NCBI GenBank assembly: GCA_963791885.1
Contig: CAWBUL010000006.1
Span: 2,418,001 to 2,482,000 of the forward strand
DNA: 64,000 nucleotides
DNA from: CAVSUZ01 sp963791885
Lineage (GTDB): Bacteria; Pseudomonadota; Alphaproteobacteria; Acetobacterales; Acetobacteraceae
Direction: 5' to 3'
Each line of letters begins with the position of its first letter. Position 1 is the first letter of the stretch. Below, piece after piece: positions 1 to 9,315 of the stretch. The notes below the pieces were generated by a model, which searched no databases, was not told the DNA's origin, and saw nothing but the letters and a program-made list of their open reading frames with translations. The position numbers and the translations under genes were made by a program.

Positions 1-636
1 GTCGTCGACGTTCTCGTCGGCATAAACCTGCTCCGCGAGGGTCTCGACATTCCCGAATGCATGCTGGTTGCGATCCTCGACGCCGACAAGGAAGGCTTCC
101 TGCGCTCTGCCACCAGCCTGATCCAAACCATCGGCCGCGCGGCGCGCAATGTGGACGGACGCGTGATCCTCTACGCCGATACCATGACCAACAGCCTGCG
201 CCACGCGATCGAGGAAACCGACCGGCGCCGCGCCAAGCAGACCGCCTGGAACGAGGCGCACGGCATCACCCCGCAATCCGTCCGCAAGCAGATCGGCAAC
301 GTGCTCGCCTCCGTATACGAACAGGATTACGTCACTGTCGCACCGGTTGAGGACGGCGGCGTCGCCGAATTTGTCGGCAAGGATCTGAAATCGACGATTG
401 CGGAACTCGAAAAGCGCATGCGCACAGCCGCGGCAGACCTCGAGTTCGAAACCGCCGCACGGCTGCGCGATGAGATCCGTCGCCTCGAAGCGCTGGAACT
501 CGGGCTCGAACCCCCGCCCGTCTCCACGGCAAGCTTGCGGACCAAGAAGGACCGCACGCCCGAACCGCTCGGCCCCGGCGGCGGCGGATACGATCCGTCC
601 AAGCGCCGCGGTCCGCCGCGCCGGCGGCGGAACTGA
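1..636 (+). CDS. uvrB: UvrABC system protein B, C-terminal part
   Basis: This is the 3' end of the gene for UvrB, the damage-recognition helicase of nucleotide excision repair, which works with UvrA and UvrC on DNA in the cytoplasm. The open frame enters from the left edge, so only the last 211 codons are present. The piece opens with the motif V region (GINLLREGLDIPE) and has helicase motif VI as TIGRAARN at residues 43-50. After a conserved linker (WNEAHGITPQSV) there is a C-terminal UVR motif at about residues 127-165, the part that contacts UvrC. The protein ends in an Arg/Pro/Gly-rich tail. No defect is visible in the part shown. Confidence 0.96.
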   Translation, partial: VVDVLVGINLLREGLDIPECMLVAILDADKEGFLRSATSLIQTIGRAARNVDGRVILYADTMTNSLRHAIEETDRRRAKQTAWNEAHGITPQSVRKQIGNVLASVYEQDYVTVAPVEDGGVAEFVGKDLKSTIAELEKRMRTAAADLEFETAARLRDEIRRLEALELGLEPPPVSTASLRTKKDRTPEPLGPGGGGYDPSKRRGPPRRRRN

Positions 637-723
637 ACGCTCCAACCGACTGGGCGCCGACTCACCTCGTCAGAACCGCCCGTCACCGGCGGCGTTTGCG
701 GTGTCAGTGCTTTGGATCAGTCG

Positions 724-1977
724 ATGGGCTTATTGATCGCGTGTGGCGATTGCGGGACCATTCAGCAATTACCGCCGCCTCCCAAAAACGGCCGCCTTGA
801 ATGCTGGCGATGCGGACGAACTCTGGAGGCTACCACAGGCCGCAGCCTGGATGGCGCCCTGGCCTGCTCATTTTCTACTCTTTTGCTGTTGTTTCCCGCG
901 AATGCCGCCCGCCTGCTCACTCTCTACGTCCCAGGCGTGCCGCTATCGACTCACCTCTTCTCAGGCGTCGTCATCTTCTGGCGTCAGGGCTTGCCGTTGG
1001 CAGCAGTGGTCCTCGCATTACTCGGCATCATCCTCCCCGTCGTGCATTTCGCCCTGCTCACAGCCACACTTGCCGCGATCCGCTTGGGTGTGCACAAAAA
1101 ATGGGTGGGCGTGGCATTCCGCTACGCTGAAAATCTGGATCTCTGGGCGATGTCCGATGTCCTTCTGATCGGCGCCGGCATCGGTTATGGGCGAGTTGCA
1201 TCGCAAGCCCGGGTCGATATCGACATGGGCGGTTGGTGTCTCGTCGCCGCTGCACTTATGACCATGGTCACACGCGCGACGCTGGAGCGCCGCGCCGTAT
1301 GGCGACGCCTGGAAATGGCCCCGGCAAGCGCCGGCCCGGGTTCGCTCTCGTGCACATCCTGCGATCTGATTCTGCCACCTGAGAGCATCGGCAAACGCTG
1401 CCCACGCTGCGCGGCCCGAGTCCGCCGACGTCGTCCGTTTGCCGTCCAACAATGCGCCGCACTGACGCTTGCAACCTGGGTGCTGATGCCCATCGCCTAC
1501 GGCTATCCCATGAGCCAGTTTTGGGAAGCCGGCATCCCAATGACGAACAACATCATCAACGGCATCGAAATGCTGTTCCTGCACGGTTTCTGGTACTTCG
1601 GTGTTATGATCCTGATGGTCTCGGTCGTGTTCCCGTTCACCAAAGTCATCGGCCTGACTTGGTTCATGCTTTCGATCCGGTTCAACTGGCCGGAACATCG
1701 GCGCTTCAAAACCAGGCTCTATCGCTTCGTCGATGAGGTTGGCCGGTGGTCGGTTCTCGATCCTTTCACCGTACTTATATTCACCCCGATGTTTCAGCTC
1801 GGTCAGATTGGGCATTTCGACGCAAAGGGGGGGACGGAAGCTTTCCTGGCGACGGTCATTCTCTCGATGCTGGCTGCGCGGGTTTTTGATCCCCGCCTGA
1901 TGTGGGATGTTGCCACGCGGCAGCCCGCCAGCGCGACGCCCGTCCCGCGGCACCGCGCCCTCGCAACCAGCCCATAG
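724..1977 (+). CDS. PqiA-family (paraquat-inducible protein A) inner-membrane protein
   Basis: This is a PqiA/YebS-type integral membrane protein of about 417 residues. Members of the family work with MCE-domain proteins in envelope lipid homeostasis; the exact substrate here is unknown. Two zinc-ribbon-like cysteine pairs are visible, CGDC plus CWRC near the N-terminus and CTSC plus CPRC near the middle. Each is followed by a block of hydrophobic helices, which is the duplicated PqiA layout. ATG at 724 is chosen because it directly precedes the first Cys pair; a TTG twelve bases upstream is the alternative. No MCE gene lies next to it, and the following gene is an unrelated dehydrogenase 81 bases downstream. 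Family assignment is firm, function is not. Confidence 0.85.
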   Translation: MGLLIACGDCGTIQQLPPPPKNGRLECWRCGRTLEATTGRSLDGALACSFSTLLLLFPANAARLLTLYVPGVPLSTHLFSGVVIFWRQGLPLAAVVLALLGIILPVVHFALLTATLAAIRLGVHKKWVGVAFRYAENLDLWAMSDVLLIGAGIGYGRVASQARVDIDMGGWCLVAAALMTMVTRATLERRAVWRRLEMAPASAGPGSLSCTSCDLILPPESIGKRCPRCAARVRRRRPFAVQQCAALTLATWVLMPIAYGYPMSQFWEAGIPMTNNIINGIEMLFLHGFWYFGVMILMVSVVFPFTKVIGLTWFMLSIRFNWPEHRRFKTRLYRFVDEVGRWSVLDPFTVLIFTPMFQLGQIGHFDAKGGTEAFLATVILSMLAARVFDPRLMWDVATRQPASATPVPRHRALATSP

Positions 1978-2058
1978 CTCGGAACCAGCAGCACCCCCGT
2001 TCACATCCGCCCCCGCCTCCCCTACCGTCGCTCCCAGCAAAGCGGGAAGGAAACGCGC

Positions 2059-2973
2059 ATGCCAGGACTCCTGGAAGGCAAGGTCGCCGTCGTCACCGGC
2101 TCCGGCGGTGGCATCGGTCGGGAAATCGCCGTTATGATGGCGCTCGCCGGTGCCAGCATCATCATCAACGACGTCGGCGCCTCATTGACCGGAGAGGGCC
2201 TGTCCGCCTCTCCCGCCCAGCAAACCAAGCAGATTATCGAACAACGCGGCGGCAAGGCCGAGATCAACACCGACTCCGTCGCCGAGTGGACATCCGCGCA
2301 GAAGATCATCCAGTCCGCGCTCGATCACTTCGGACGAATCGACGTCGTCGTGAACAACGCCGGCATCCTCCGCGACGTGATCTTCCATAAAATGACTCCC
2401 GATGACTGGCTGGCCGTCATCGCCGTGCACCTCAACGGCAGCTTCTTCACCAGCCGCGCGGCCGCCGAGCACTTCCGCAAGCAGGAGAGCGGCGCCTTCG
2501 TGCACATCACCTCCACCTCCGGCCTCATCGGCAATTTCGGCCAGGCGAATTACTCCGCCGCCAAGCTCGGCATCACCGCGCTCTCGAAATCCATCGCGCT
2601 CGACATGAAGCGCTACAACGTCCGCTCCAACTGCATCGCGCCGTTTGCCTGGAGCCGCATGACCAGCTCGATTCCTGCCACCACGCCCGAGCAACAGGCG
2701 CGCGTGGCGAAGATCCAGCAGATGACCCCCGATAAGAATGCGCCGCTGGCGGTCTTTCTCGCGTCCGACGCGGCGAAGGACGTTTCCGGTCAGGTCTTCG
2801 GCACGCGCATGAACGAGATCATTCTCTTCAGCTCGCCCCGCCCCATCCGCATCGTTCACCGCGCCGAGGGCTGGACACCTGAGTCCGTCGCCGAACACGC
2901 GCTGCCGGCGCTGAAGCCGTCGTTCATGCCGCTCGATCGCTCGGGCGAGGTCTTCTCCTGGGACCCGTTGTAA
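2059..2973 (+). CDS. Short-chain dehydrogenase/reductase, 3-hydroxyacyl-CoA type
   Basis: This 304-residue NAD(P)-dependent oxidoreductase has a Rossmann fold typical of the SDR superfamily. The dinucleotide motif TGSGGGIG is at about residues 14-21 and the structural motif NNAG follows NVVV-like residues near 100. The catalytic Ser and Tyr/Lys lie in TSTSG and YSAAK at about residues 154-175. The N-terminal sequence, with a loop after IINDVG, resembles the (3R)-hydroxyacyl-CoA dehydrogenase part of peroxisomal multifunctional enzyme 2, so a 3-hydroxyacyl-CoA substrate is likely. It is followed 62 bases later by an acyl-CoA synthetase on the same strand, which fits fatty or aromatic acid degradation. 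The substrate assignment is inference. Confidence 0.88.
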   Translation: MPGLLEGKVAVVTGSGGGIGREIAVMMALAGASIIINDVGASLTGEGLSASPAQQTKQIIEQRGGKAEINTDSVAEWTSAQKIIQSALDHFGRIDVVVNNAGILRDVIFHKMTPDDWLAVIAVHLNGSFFTSRAAAEHFRKQESGAFVHITSTSGLIGNFGQANYSAAKLGITALSKSIALDMKRYNVRSNCIAPFAWSRMTSSIPATTPEQQARVAKIQQMTPDKNAPLAVFLASDAAKDVSGQVFGTRMNEIILFSSPRPIRIVHRAEGWTPESVAEHALPALKPSFMPLDRSGEVFSWDPL

Positions 2974-3035
2974 TTCCCATCTGTCAGTGCGAGGCCGCGA
3001 CAGCGGCCGAAGCAATCTCGCCCGGCCCGACGCAC

Positions 3036-5018
3036 GTGCCTACGAATTCGTCGCGCCTCACGCAGGCACTCCTCGCGCCGCGCAGCATCGCGCTGATCGG
3101 CGCGTCGTCGGATCCCAAACGCACCTCCGCGCGGGCGCAGATCTACCTGCGCAAGCACGGTTTCACCGGGGCGCTCTACCCGGTGAACCCGCGCGCGGAC
3201 ACCGTCCTGGGCGAGAAAGCCTGGCCCACCCTGCGCGACATCCCGGGCCCGATCGACCTCGCCTACATCCTCACCGGCACCGCGCACGCCGAACAAGCCA
3301 TCCGCGACTGTGCCGACAGCCACATCCCCGTCGCCGCCATCCTCGCCGATGGATTCGCCGAATCCGGCCCCGACGGCGCCCAGCGCCAAGCCCGCCTAGC
3401 CGAAGCCGCACACGACGCCGGCCTCAGACTCCTCGGACCCAACTCCATGGCGGTCATCAACATCCCCGCCCGCATCGCCTGCTCCGTCAACGCCGCGCTC
3501 GAAGCCCCTGAACTCATCCCCGGCAACTGGTCGCTCGTCTCGCAATCCGGCAGCGTCATGGGCACGCTGCTTTCCCGCGCCGCCGCCCGCGGCTTCGGCT
3601 TCGCCAAGCTCGTCAGCATGGGCAACGAGGCCGACCTCACCGCCGGCGAAATCGCACTGATGCTCGCCGACGACCCGGAAACCTCCGCGATCCTGCTTTT
3701 CCTTGAAACCATCCGCCGCCCCGATCTGCTCGCCCAGGCCGCCGCCCGTGCGCACGAACAGGGCAAACCGATCATCGCCTACAAACTCGGCCGTTCCGAG
3801 GCCGGCGCCGCCCTCGCCGCCACCCATACCGGCGCCATGGCCGGCTCGGACGCCGCTGCCTCCGCCTTCTTCCGCGCCCACGGCATCATCCGCGTCGATC
3901 ACATCGAATCCCTGCTCGAACTCCCGCCTCTGGTGATCGGCCGCCGCCCGCCATCCGCACCCAAACGCAGCGTCCGCGTCGTCACCACCACCGGCGGCGG
4001 CGGTGCCATGGTCGTGGACCGCCTCGGCCTCGTCGGCATCGCCACAGCGCACATGCTCGACACCACCCTGGCCGGCATGGGCAAGGATGCCATCGCCACC
4101 GCACTCACCGAGGCGCGCAACGACCCAAACACCGACCTCGCCATCGCTGTCATCGGCAGTTCCGCCCAGTTCCGCCCCCAGGACGCCGTCTCCGGCATTG
4201 CGGCCTCCACCGGCACAAATCCTGTCTGCGCGTTCATCGTCCCCCACGCCGAGGAATCCCTGCGTCTTCTCGGCGCCGCCGGCATCGCCGCGTTCCGCAA
4301 TCCCGAACCCTGCGCCGACGCCATCCGCGCCTATTGCGATTGGCATGCCCCGCGCCCCGCCACACCACCCGGCAATACCGGAGCGGCTGCCGCACTTCTT
4401 CCCCGCGCCACCGACGAGCCCGGCGCCCGCGCCATCTTCGCCGCCCTCGGCATCCCGGACACCGCCCGGCTGATCGATCCCTTCGCCCCACCCACGCTCG
4501 ACTACCCCGTCGCCCTGAAAGCGGTTTCATCCGAAATCGCCCACAAGACCGAGGCTGGCGCCGTCGCCCTCAACATCCCCGACGCCCACACTCTCGCTGC
4601 CCGTGCCCGGGACATGCAAAACCGCCTGGGCGATCGCATCACCGGCTTTCTCGTCCAGCCCATGGCGCGCGGCTTAGCCGAGGCCATCATCGGCTACCGC
4701 CTCGACCCCACGGTCGGCCCCGTCATCGCCCTCGGCGCCGGCGGGGTCCTCGCAGAACTCTATCGCGACGTGACCCTCCGCCTCGCCCCGGTCACCGAGG
4801 ACGAAGCGATGGACATGATCCGCTCAGTCAAAGGCCTCGCGCCGATCCTTGGCTACCGCAACCTGCCCTGCGGTGACGCACCCGCGCTCGCACGCGCTGT
4901 CGCCGCCTTCTCCCGCCTCGCCGGCATCCCCGCCGTCACCGAGGCCGAAATCAACCCGCTCATCATCCAGCGCGATGGCGTCGTCATGGCCGACGCACTC
5001 TTGAGGTTCGCAGCATGA
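3036..5018 (+). CDS. Acyl-CoA synthetase (NDP-forming type): CoA-binding and ATP-grasp domains
   Basis: This 660-residue protein is a fused acetyl-CoA synthetase (ADP-forming)-like enzyme that makes acyl-CoA from acid, CoA and ATP, or the reverse. The CoA-binding Rossmann domain starts at SIALIGASSDP, residues about 18-28. The succinyl-CoA-ligase-like flavodoxin domains follow to about residue 430, with the conserved His in ATHTGAMAGSD. An ATP-grasp domain fills the C-terminus from about 450, with SSEIAHKTEAGAV and EINPLI marking it. The start is GTG with a weak ribosome site, so a slightly different start is possible. It overlaps the next gene by four bases (ATGA), which suggests translational coupling. 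Confidence 0.87.
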   Translation: MPTNSSRLTQALLAPRSIALIGASSDPKRTSARAQIYLRKHGFTGALYPVNPRADTVLGEKAWPTLRDIPGPIDLAYILTGTAHAEQAIRDCADSHIPVAAILADGFAESGPDGAQRQARLAEAAHDAGLRLLGPNSMAVINIPARIACSVNAALEAPELIPGNWSLVSQSGSVMGTLLSRAAARGFGFAKLVSMGNEADLTAGEIALMLADDPETSAILLFLETIRRPDLLAQAAARAHEQGKPIIAYKLGRSEAGAALAATHTGAMAGSDAAASAFFRAHGIIRVDHIESLLELPPLVIGRRPPSAPKRSVRVVTTTGGGGAMVVDRLGLVGIATAHMLDTTLAGMGKDAIATALTEARNDPNTDLAIAVIGSSAQFRPQDAVSGIAASTGTNPVCAFIVPHAEESLRLLGAAGIAAFRNPEPCADAIRAYCDWHAPRPATPPGNTGAAAALLPRATDEPGARAIFAALGIPDTARLIDPFAPPTLDYPVALKAVSSEIAHKTEAGAVALNIPDAHTLAARARDMQNRLGDRITGFLVQPMARGLAEAIIGYRLDPTVGPVIALGAGGVLAELYRDVTLRLAPVTEDEAMDMIRSVKGLAPILGYRNLPCGDAPALARAVAAFSRLAGIPAVTEAEINPLIIQRDGVVMADALLRFAA

Positions 5019-5617
5019 CCCACCCCCTTCTGCCCCGCCTGCGCCAGGCCCGTGTCGTCCCGGTCATCCGCACGGCCAGCACCGAGCATGCGCGTCAGGT
5101 CGTGCAATGGCTGCACAGCGCCGGGCTGCGCATCTTCGAAATCACCATGAGCGTCCCCGACGCCCCCGCCCTCATCAAAGAACTCGCGGCTGATCCGTCC
5201 CTGCTCATCGGCGCCGGCACCGTGCCTGACGCCCATGCCGCCGAAACCTGCCTGCACGCCGGCGCCGCCTTCCTCGTCGCCCCATGGGTCGATCCAACGC
5301 TCTCGGCTCCCACCCGCGCCGCCAACGCGCTCCTGATGCTCGGCGCCATAACGCCCACCGAGGTCCGCGCCGCACGCACCGCCGGCGCGGACGTGGTGAA
5401 GATCTTTCCCGCCTCCTCAGTCGGCGGCCCGGCCCACATCCGCGCCCTGCGCAGCGTCCTGCCCGACGTGCCTTTCTGCCCGACCGGTGGCGTCGAACCC
5501 GCCAACACCCAGGATTACCTGGATGCGGGCGCGGCCTTCGTTGGCATTGGAGGCGCCCTCGTCAGCAACGACCGAGCGAAGGTCCAGGCCGCGGCACAGC
5601 TGGTGCTGACGACATGA
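5015..5617 (+). CDS. eda: 2-dehydro-3-deoxy-phosphogluconate (KDPG) aldolase
   Basis: This class I aldolase of 200 residues cleaves KDPG to pyruvate and glyceraldehyde-3-phosphate in the Entner-Doudoroff and sugar-acid pathways. The catalytic Glu is in FEITM at about residues 43-47 and the Schiff-base Lys is in VVKIFPAS at about residue 128. The phosphate-binding glycines are in CPTGGV near residue 158. Its start codon overlaps the stop of the acyl-CoA synthetase, and its own stop overlaps the start of the sugar kinase by ATGA, so all three are one transcript. Length is normal for the family. Confidence 0.95.
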   Translation: MTHPLLPRLRQARVVPVIRTASTEHARQVVQWLHSAGLRIFEITMSVPDAPALIKELAADPSLLIGAGTVPDAHAAETCLHAGAAFLVAPWVDPTLSAPTRAANALLMLGAITPTEVRAARTAGADVVKIFPASSVGGPAHIRALRSVLPDVPFCPTGGVEPANTQDYLDAGAAFVGIGGALVSNDRAKVQAAAQLVLTT

Positions 5618-6544
5618 AATTCGACCTGATCGGCATGGGCGAGCCGATGCTGGAGTTCAGCCAGCTCCCAGACGAGGCCGATGGCCGGCGCCTCTATCTC
5701 GAGGGCTACGGCGGCGACACCTCCAACGCCACTATCGCCGCCGCCCGACAGGGCGCGCGCACTGCCTACATCACCGCACTCGGCACTGACTTCGCGGGCG
5801 ACAGCTTCATGGCACTATGGGAGAGGGAAGGGGTCTCCACCGAAGGAGTCGTTCGCAAGCCCTCCCACCTCACCGGCGTCTATTTCATCTTCCACGGTCC
5901 GAAAGGCCACGAATTCCTCCACTACCGGCAGAACTCTGCCGCCTCGGCGTTCACCGTAAACGATCTGCCCCAACAGATGCTCGCCAGCACGCGCGTGTTC
6001 TTCACCTCAGGCGTCAGCCAGGGCATCTCCACCACCGCCGCCGACGCGGTCTTCGCGGCCATCGATATCGTGCGCCGCGTTGGCGGTGCCGTTGCGTACC
6101 GATACAAACTACCGTCCGCGCCTCTGGCCCGCGGCCCGCGCCGCCGCCGTCATGGAAGCCGCCATCCGCCACGCCGACATCGTCTTTCCCGGCATGGAGG
6201 ACGCACTCGTCATGACCGGACTGACCGACCCCGACCGCATCCTGGACTATTACCTGCGCCTCGGCCCACGCATCGCCGTTCTCAAGATGGGCGACCAAGG
6301 CGCCTACTTGGCCACACCCAACTCCCGCATCCGCGTCCCGGTTCACAAGGTGAAGGCGCTGGATGCCAGCGGCGCCGGCGATACATTCTGCGGCAGTTTC
6401 CTCGCCCGCTACCTGGAGGGCGACACGCCCGAGCAGGCGGCCCGCTACGCGAACGTCGCGGCGGCGCTGAAATGCACCGGATATGGCACCGTCACGCCGA
6501 TCCCCCGCCGGGAGCATGTGGAACGCTCACTGCCACAAGCCTGA
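5614..6544 (+). pseudogene. kdgK: 2-keto-3-deoxygluconate kinase (PfkB family), broken by a single extra base
   Basis: The product would phosphorylate 2-keto-3-deoxygluconate to KDPG and feed the aldolase encoded just upstream. The ATG at 5614 overlaps the aldolase stop. The first frame gives the PfkB N-terminus (GMGEPMLEF, then GYGGDTSNATI) for about 160 residues, up to GGAVAY. The normal continuation DTNYRPRLWP is found one base later, because the run tacc at 6097-6100 holds one C too many. From there the new frame runs intact through the catalytic motif DASGAGDTFCGSF to a stop at 6544. Removing one C restores a single kinase of about 310 residues. This is either a real inactivating mutation or a base-call error; there is no slippery sequence that would suggest programmed shifting. 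Confidence 0.85.
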
Positions 6545-6594
6545 GCCACGAGCTCGGCTTGCCGCGTTCTGGCCCACCGTTATGATTGGACACG

Positions 6595-6993
6595 ATGGCG
6601 CGCCGCCCTCGCCACTCGTTCGGCCTCCTGACTTACCTACTCGTCAGCCTTGCGCTGATGAGCCAGTTGGCTGTCGGCGCGATGGTGCTACCCGACACAT
6701 CGCCCTACACGACGCTCGCTGCACTCGACGCCGCCAGCATTCTCTGCGGAACGGACCAGCCCTCCGGCCACATACCTCCGTCCCAACGCCGGCATGCACC
6801 GGCCAACCCGGCGCTGTGTCCCATCAGCGTGGCCCTCGCGCTTCCCAGCGTCATCCCGACGTCCACGCCCGAACTACCGATCTTCTCCGGCGCCGTCGTC
6901 CATCTCGGCGCTGAGGAAAGACCGCCCGCGCGCGGTCCACCTTCTCCTGCCGCCCGTGTCGGCTCACCCCGAGGACCTCCCCTAACCGCCTGA
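6595..6993 (+). CDS. DUF2946-like small exported protein next to copper genes
   Basis: This predicted protein of 132 residues starts with Arg-rich residues followed by one hydrophobic segment (about residues 10-35), so it is probably membrane-anchored or exported. It carries a lone Cys in SILCGTDQ, a second Cys in ALCPISV, and ends in an Ala-Arg-Gly-Pro-Pro-rich tail (ARGPPSP and PRGPP). That combination matches the DUF2946 family, which often sits beside copper and TonB-receptor genes, but similarity is limited to these marks. The CopC/CopD/Sco genes follow on the same strand. ATG 6595 is preferred over an upstream TTG at 6586. Confidence 0.5.
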   Translation: MARRPRHSFGLLTYLLVSLALMSQLAVGAMVLPDTSPYTTLAALDAASILCGTDQPSGHIPPSQRRHAPANPALCPISVALALPSVIPTSTPELPIFSGAVVHLGAEERPPARGPPSPAARVGSPRGPPLTA

Positions 6994-7063
6994 GACCCGC
7001 AATCGCTCGACGCTGTGCACCTGCACCGGCGTCCGGACTCTCATGCCAAGGGAAGATCCTTTC

Positions 7064-7978
7064 ATGCGAAACGTACACACCGCGGCCTGCATTGCCTGCG
7101 CAATCGGGACCGCTTTCTCCATCAGCCCGGCCGATGCCCACGTCGTCGTCGGCAACCGCGTATTCCCCGTCACCCTCACCTTCGATGACCCGGGCGTCGG
7201 CGACGAAGCGACGCTGCCGCAGTTCGTTTATGAGCCCGGCGAAAGCGGCTCTAACCTGTACCAGTTCCAGTGGGAGTACGACAAAACCATCACGCCGACG
7301 ACAGCGATTATCTACAACCAGGGCTATGACATCCTGACGCAGCCTGGATTGCCCAACGCCCACGGCATTGAGAATGCCTTTGTCACGGGCAAGTGGCAGG
7401 CCATTACACTACCAAAATCAGAAACTGTGGTCTCCTTGGGTGTCATCTCCGAGTTCAGCGGCGGCGCGGCAACGCAGAGCGTCGGCGGAGATATTACTGG
7501 CTCCGAAGCACCAACCGCGTATTTCGGCCAGGGACTCGGGCTCTGCCGATCGGCTTGGCCCGTCCATTCGCTATCACCGGGGAGCTAAGCTACAGCATCC
7601 CCGATCGCCGCCTCAATTCGACCGGGGATAACAAGGGGCAGCCCTATTTCTGGGCCGGTGCGATGTCGCTGCAGGTACAGCATCCCCTACTTGCAGTCCC
7701 AGGTGAAGCACTTTGGCCTCCCTGATTTCTTCGGCCGATTAGTTCCTCTGGTTGAACTGGACTGGTTTTCACCAGCCGCCGGTCCTGCGCACGGATATCC
7801 CATGACACTCACAGTCGCGCCGGGTTTCATCTACGAAGGAGATACGTATCAGGTCGGCTTAGAGGCGCTGATCCCCGCGAACAGTGCAGCCGGCCCACAT
7901 GTCGGCGCAATCCTCCAGGTCCATTTCTTCTTCGACGACCTGTTCCCCAACACCATCGGCAAACCGCTGTTCCAGTAA
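7064..7978 (+). pseudogene. Secreted protein of unknown family in the copper cluster, split over two frame changes
   Basis: The reading starts with a clear signal peptide (MRNVHTAACIACAIGTAF, cleavage near SPADAHV) and runs in one frame to YFGQGLG near 7545. It continues in another frame as LPIGLARPFAITG up to AGAMSLQ near 7673. It then returns to the first frame from YSIPYLQSQ to the stop at 7978. The second switch is explained by one extra G at about 7674; the first needs two extra bases or one missing base near 7545. The rebuilt protein is about 305 residues, rich in beta-type sequence and aromatic residues. It ends 11 bases before copC. No family is recognised; a periplasmic role tied to copper is only inferred from position. 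Confidence 0.65.
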
Positions 7979-7989
7979 GGAGCAACCAC

Positions 7990-8352
7990 ATGTACCCGAT
8001 CCGCGCACTCTTGCTGACCGCCGCGCTTTCGCTTCTTGCCGCCCAGGCCTCGGCCCACGCCTTTCTTAAGACGGCAAGCCCTGCCGTGGGCAGCACCCTG
8101 TCATCATCACCCACCCAGGTGGTGATCAACTTCACTGAGGGCGTGGAGCCCACCTTCAGCACCATCACTGTGCAGAACGCACAGGGCGAGCAAGTCGCAA
8201 CCGGCAAGCCGCATCTGGTCGGTGGCGACACGCATATGGCAATCGCTCTCAAGCCGCTCACTCCGGGCACCTACACCGTCATCTGGCACGCAACAGCGAC
8301 CGACACGCACAAGACGCAAGGATCGTTCAAGTTCACGGTTGCGTCGAAATGA
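7990..8352 (+). CDS. copC: CopC-domain periplasmic copper-binding protein
   Basis: This 120-residue protein has a Sec signal peptide that ends at about residue 21 (AQASA), placing a His at the mature N-terminus (HAFLKTASPAVGS). That N-terminal His is the first ligand of the Cu(II) site of CopC/YobA proteins. The second conserved element, Asp and His in TDTHKTQGSF, is present at about residue 107. The fold is a small beta-barrel in the periplasm that hands copper to CopD. It is 11 bases downstream of the split secreted gene and 21 bases upstream of copD, so it belongs to one operon. Confidence 0.93.
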   Translation: MYPIRALLLTAALSLLAAQASAHAFLKTASPAVGSTLSSSPTQVVINFTEGVEPTFSTITVQNAQGEQVATGKPHLVGGDTHMAIALKPLTPGTYTVIWHATATDTHKTQGSFKFTVASK

Positions 8353-8373
8353 TGCACTGACGCCAGCCGGCCA

Positions 8374-9306
8374 ATGCCGCTCTTTGCACCCGATGGCGGA
8401 GCCGCACTTGTCCTTGCGCGCGGCTTCGCTGTCGCCTTCCTGCTCTCGGTTTCCGGCACTCTGACATTCCGGAATGTCGTCATGCCGCGGGCCTTCTCGC
8501 GCATGACATCCGATTGTCGCGCCTCGATCGAGCGAAGTCTGATCCGTTGGATCAGGGTTAATCTGATCCTCGCTGCTTTGACGCTGTGTGCGTGGTTCGT
8601 TGTCCTCACCTCATATCTGGCCGGCCCCGACACACCAGGGGACTGGCTAAACGGCCTATGGACCGTGCTGATCAGTACCACCTTCGGCCATGTTCTGCTG
8701 CTGCAGTTCGTCTTGCTGATCCTGACCGGCATGGTGCTCGGATATCGTCCCGGCACGACGCGCTGGCGTGCCGGCCTGGTTCTCGGAACCGCGGCGGCGA
8801 TCGCCCAGGTAGGACACGGTCACGCCTACGCTATGGCCCATGGCATCAGCCTCCTCGAACTCTCCGAAGCACTGCATCTGTGGGCCGCAGGCGCATGGCT
8901 CGGTGGTCTGTTGCCCCTCTTGCTGGTCGTCTGGATAGCGCCCACCGTCGCGGCCGCGACGGCCGCCCGTTGGTACTCACCCCTTGGTAAAGTCTGTGTC
9001 GTGTTGCTCGCCGCGTCAGCCTTCGTACAGGGCTGGATCCTCATCGGGACGACACAAGCGCTCGTCCATACGGCCTATGGATGGACTGCATTGTTGAAAA
9101 CCGCGCTGTTCGGCGTGCTTTTCGGTTTCGCCCTGCTCAACCGCTATTCGCTCGCACCCGGCCTGATCGGGGACAACCCTGATCGCGCCCGCACACGGTT
9201 GATCACCAGCCTCTTGTTCCAAACCCTGTTCGGGTTGCTGATCGTGCTCGCCGCGGCCCTCCTAGGCCAGTTGCGTCCGGGCATGGACATGGCGATGCAG
9301 GGTTAA
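8374..9306 (+). CDS. copD: CopD-family copper-import membrane protein
   Basis: This 310-residue polytopic inner-membrane protein has eight or so predicted hydrophobic helices, and conserved His residues in the GHGHAYAMAHG stretch (about 148-158). CopD proteins take copper from CopC and move it to the cytoplasm or to assembly of copper enzymes. The gene follows copC by 21 bases and precedes the Sco gene by 9 bases. The arrangement copC-copD-sco points to copper supply for cytochrome oxidase more than to detoxification, since no CopA, CopB or Cus genes are present in the window. Confidence 0.9.
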   Translation: MPLFAPDGGAALVLARGFAVAFLLSVSGTLTFRNVVMPRAFSRMTSDCRASIERSLIRWIRVNLILAALTLCAWFVVLTSYLAGPDTPGDWLNGLWTVLISTTFGHVLLLQFVLLILTGMVLGYRPGTTRWRAGLVLGTAAAIAQVGHGHAYAMAHGISLLELSEALHLWAAGAWLGGLLPLLLVVWIAPTVAAATAARWYSPLGKVCVVLLAASAFVQGWILIGTTQALVHTAYGWTALLKTALFGVLFGFALLNRYSLAPGLIGDNPDRARTRLITSLLFQTLFGLLIVLAAALLGQLRPGMDMAMQG

Positions 9307-9315
9307 GACGCCGAT

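Noticed and set aside
1018..2040. Open frame of 340 codons opposite the PqiA gene
   Set aside because: It has no recognisable domain and lies across a well-supported membrane-protein gene.
2182..3015. Long open frame of 277 codons on the minus strand opposite the short-chain dehydrogenase
   Set aside because: It is antisense to a gene with all SDR motifs, has low-complexity Arg/Gly/Asp composition and no domain.
3396..4346. Open frame of 316 codons opposite the acyl-CoA synthetase
   Set aside because: It is very rich in Gly, Ala and Asp, as expected for a shadow of a high-GC gene.
6091..6110. Programmed frameshift in kdgK
   Set aside because: There is no slippery run or stimulatory structure, and PfkB kinases are not known to use one; an extra base is simpler.
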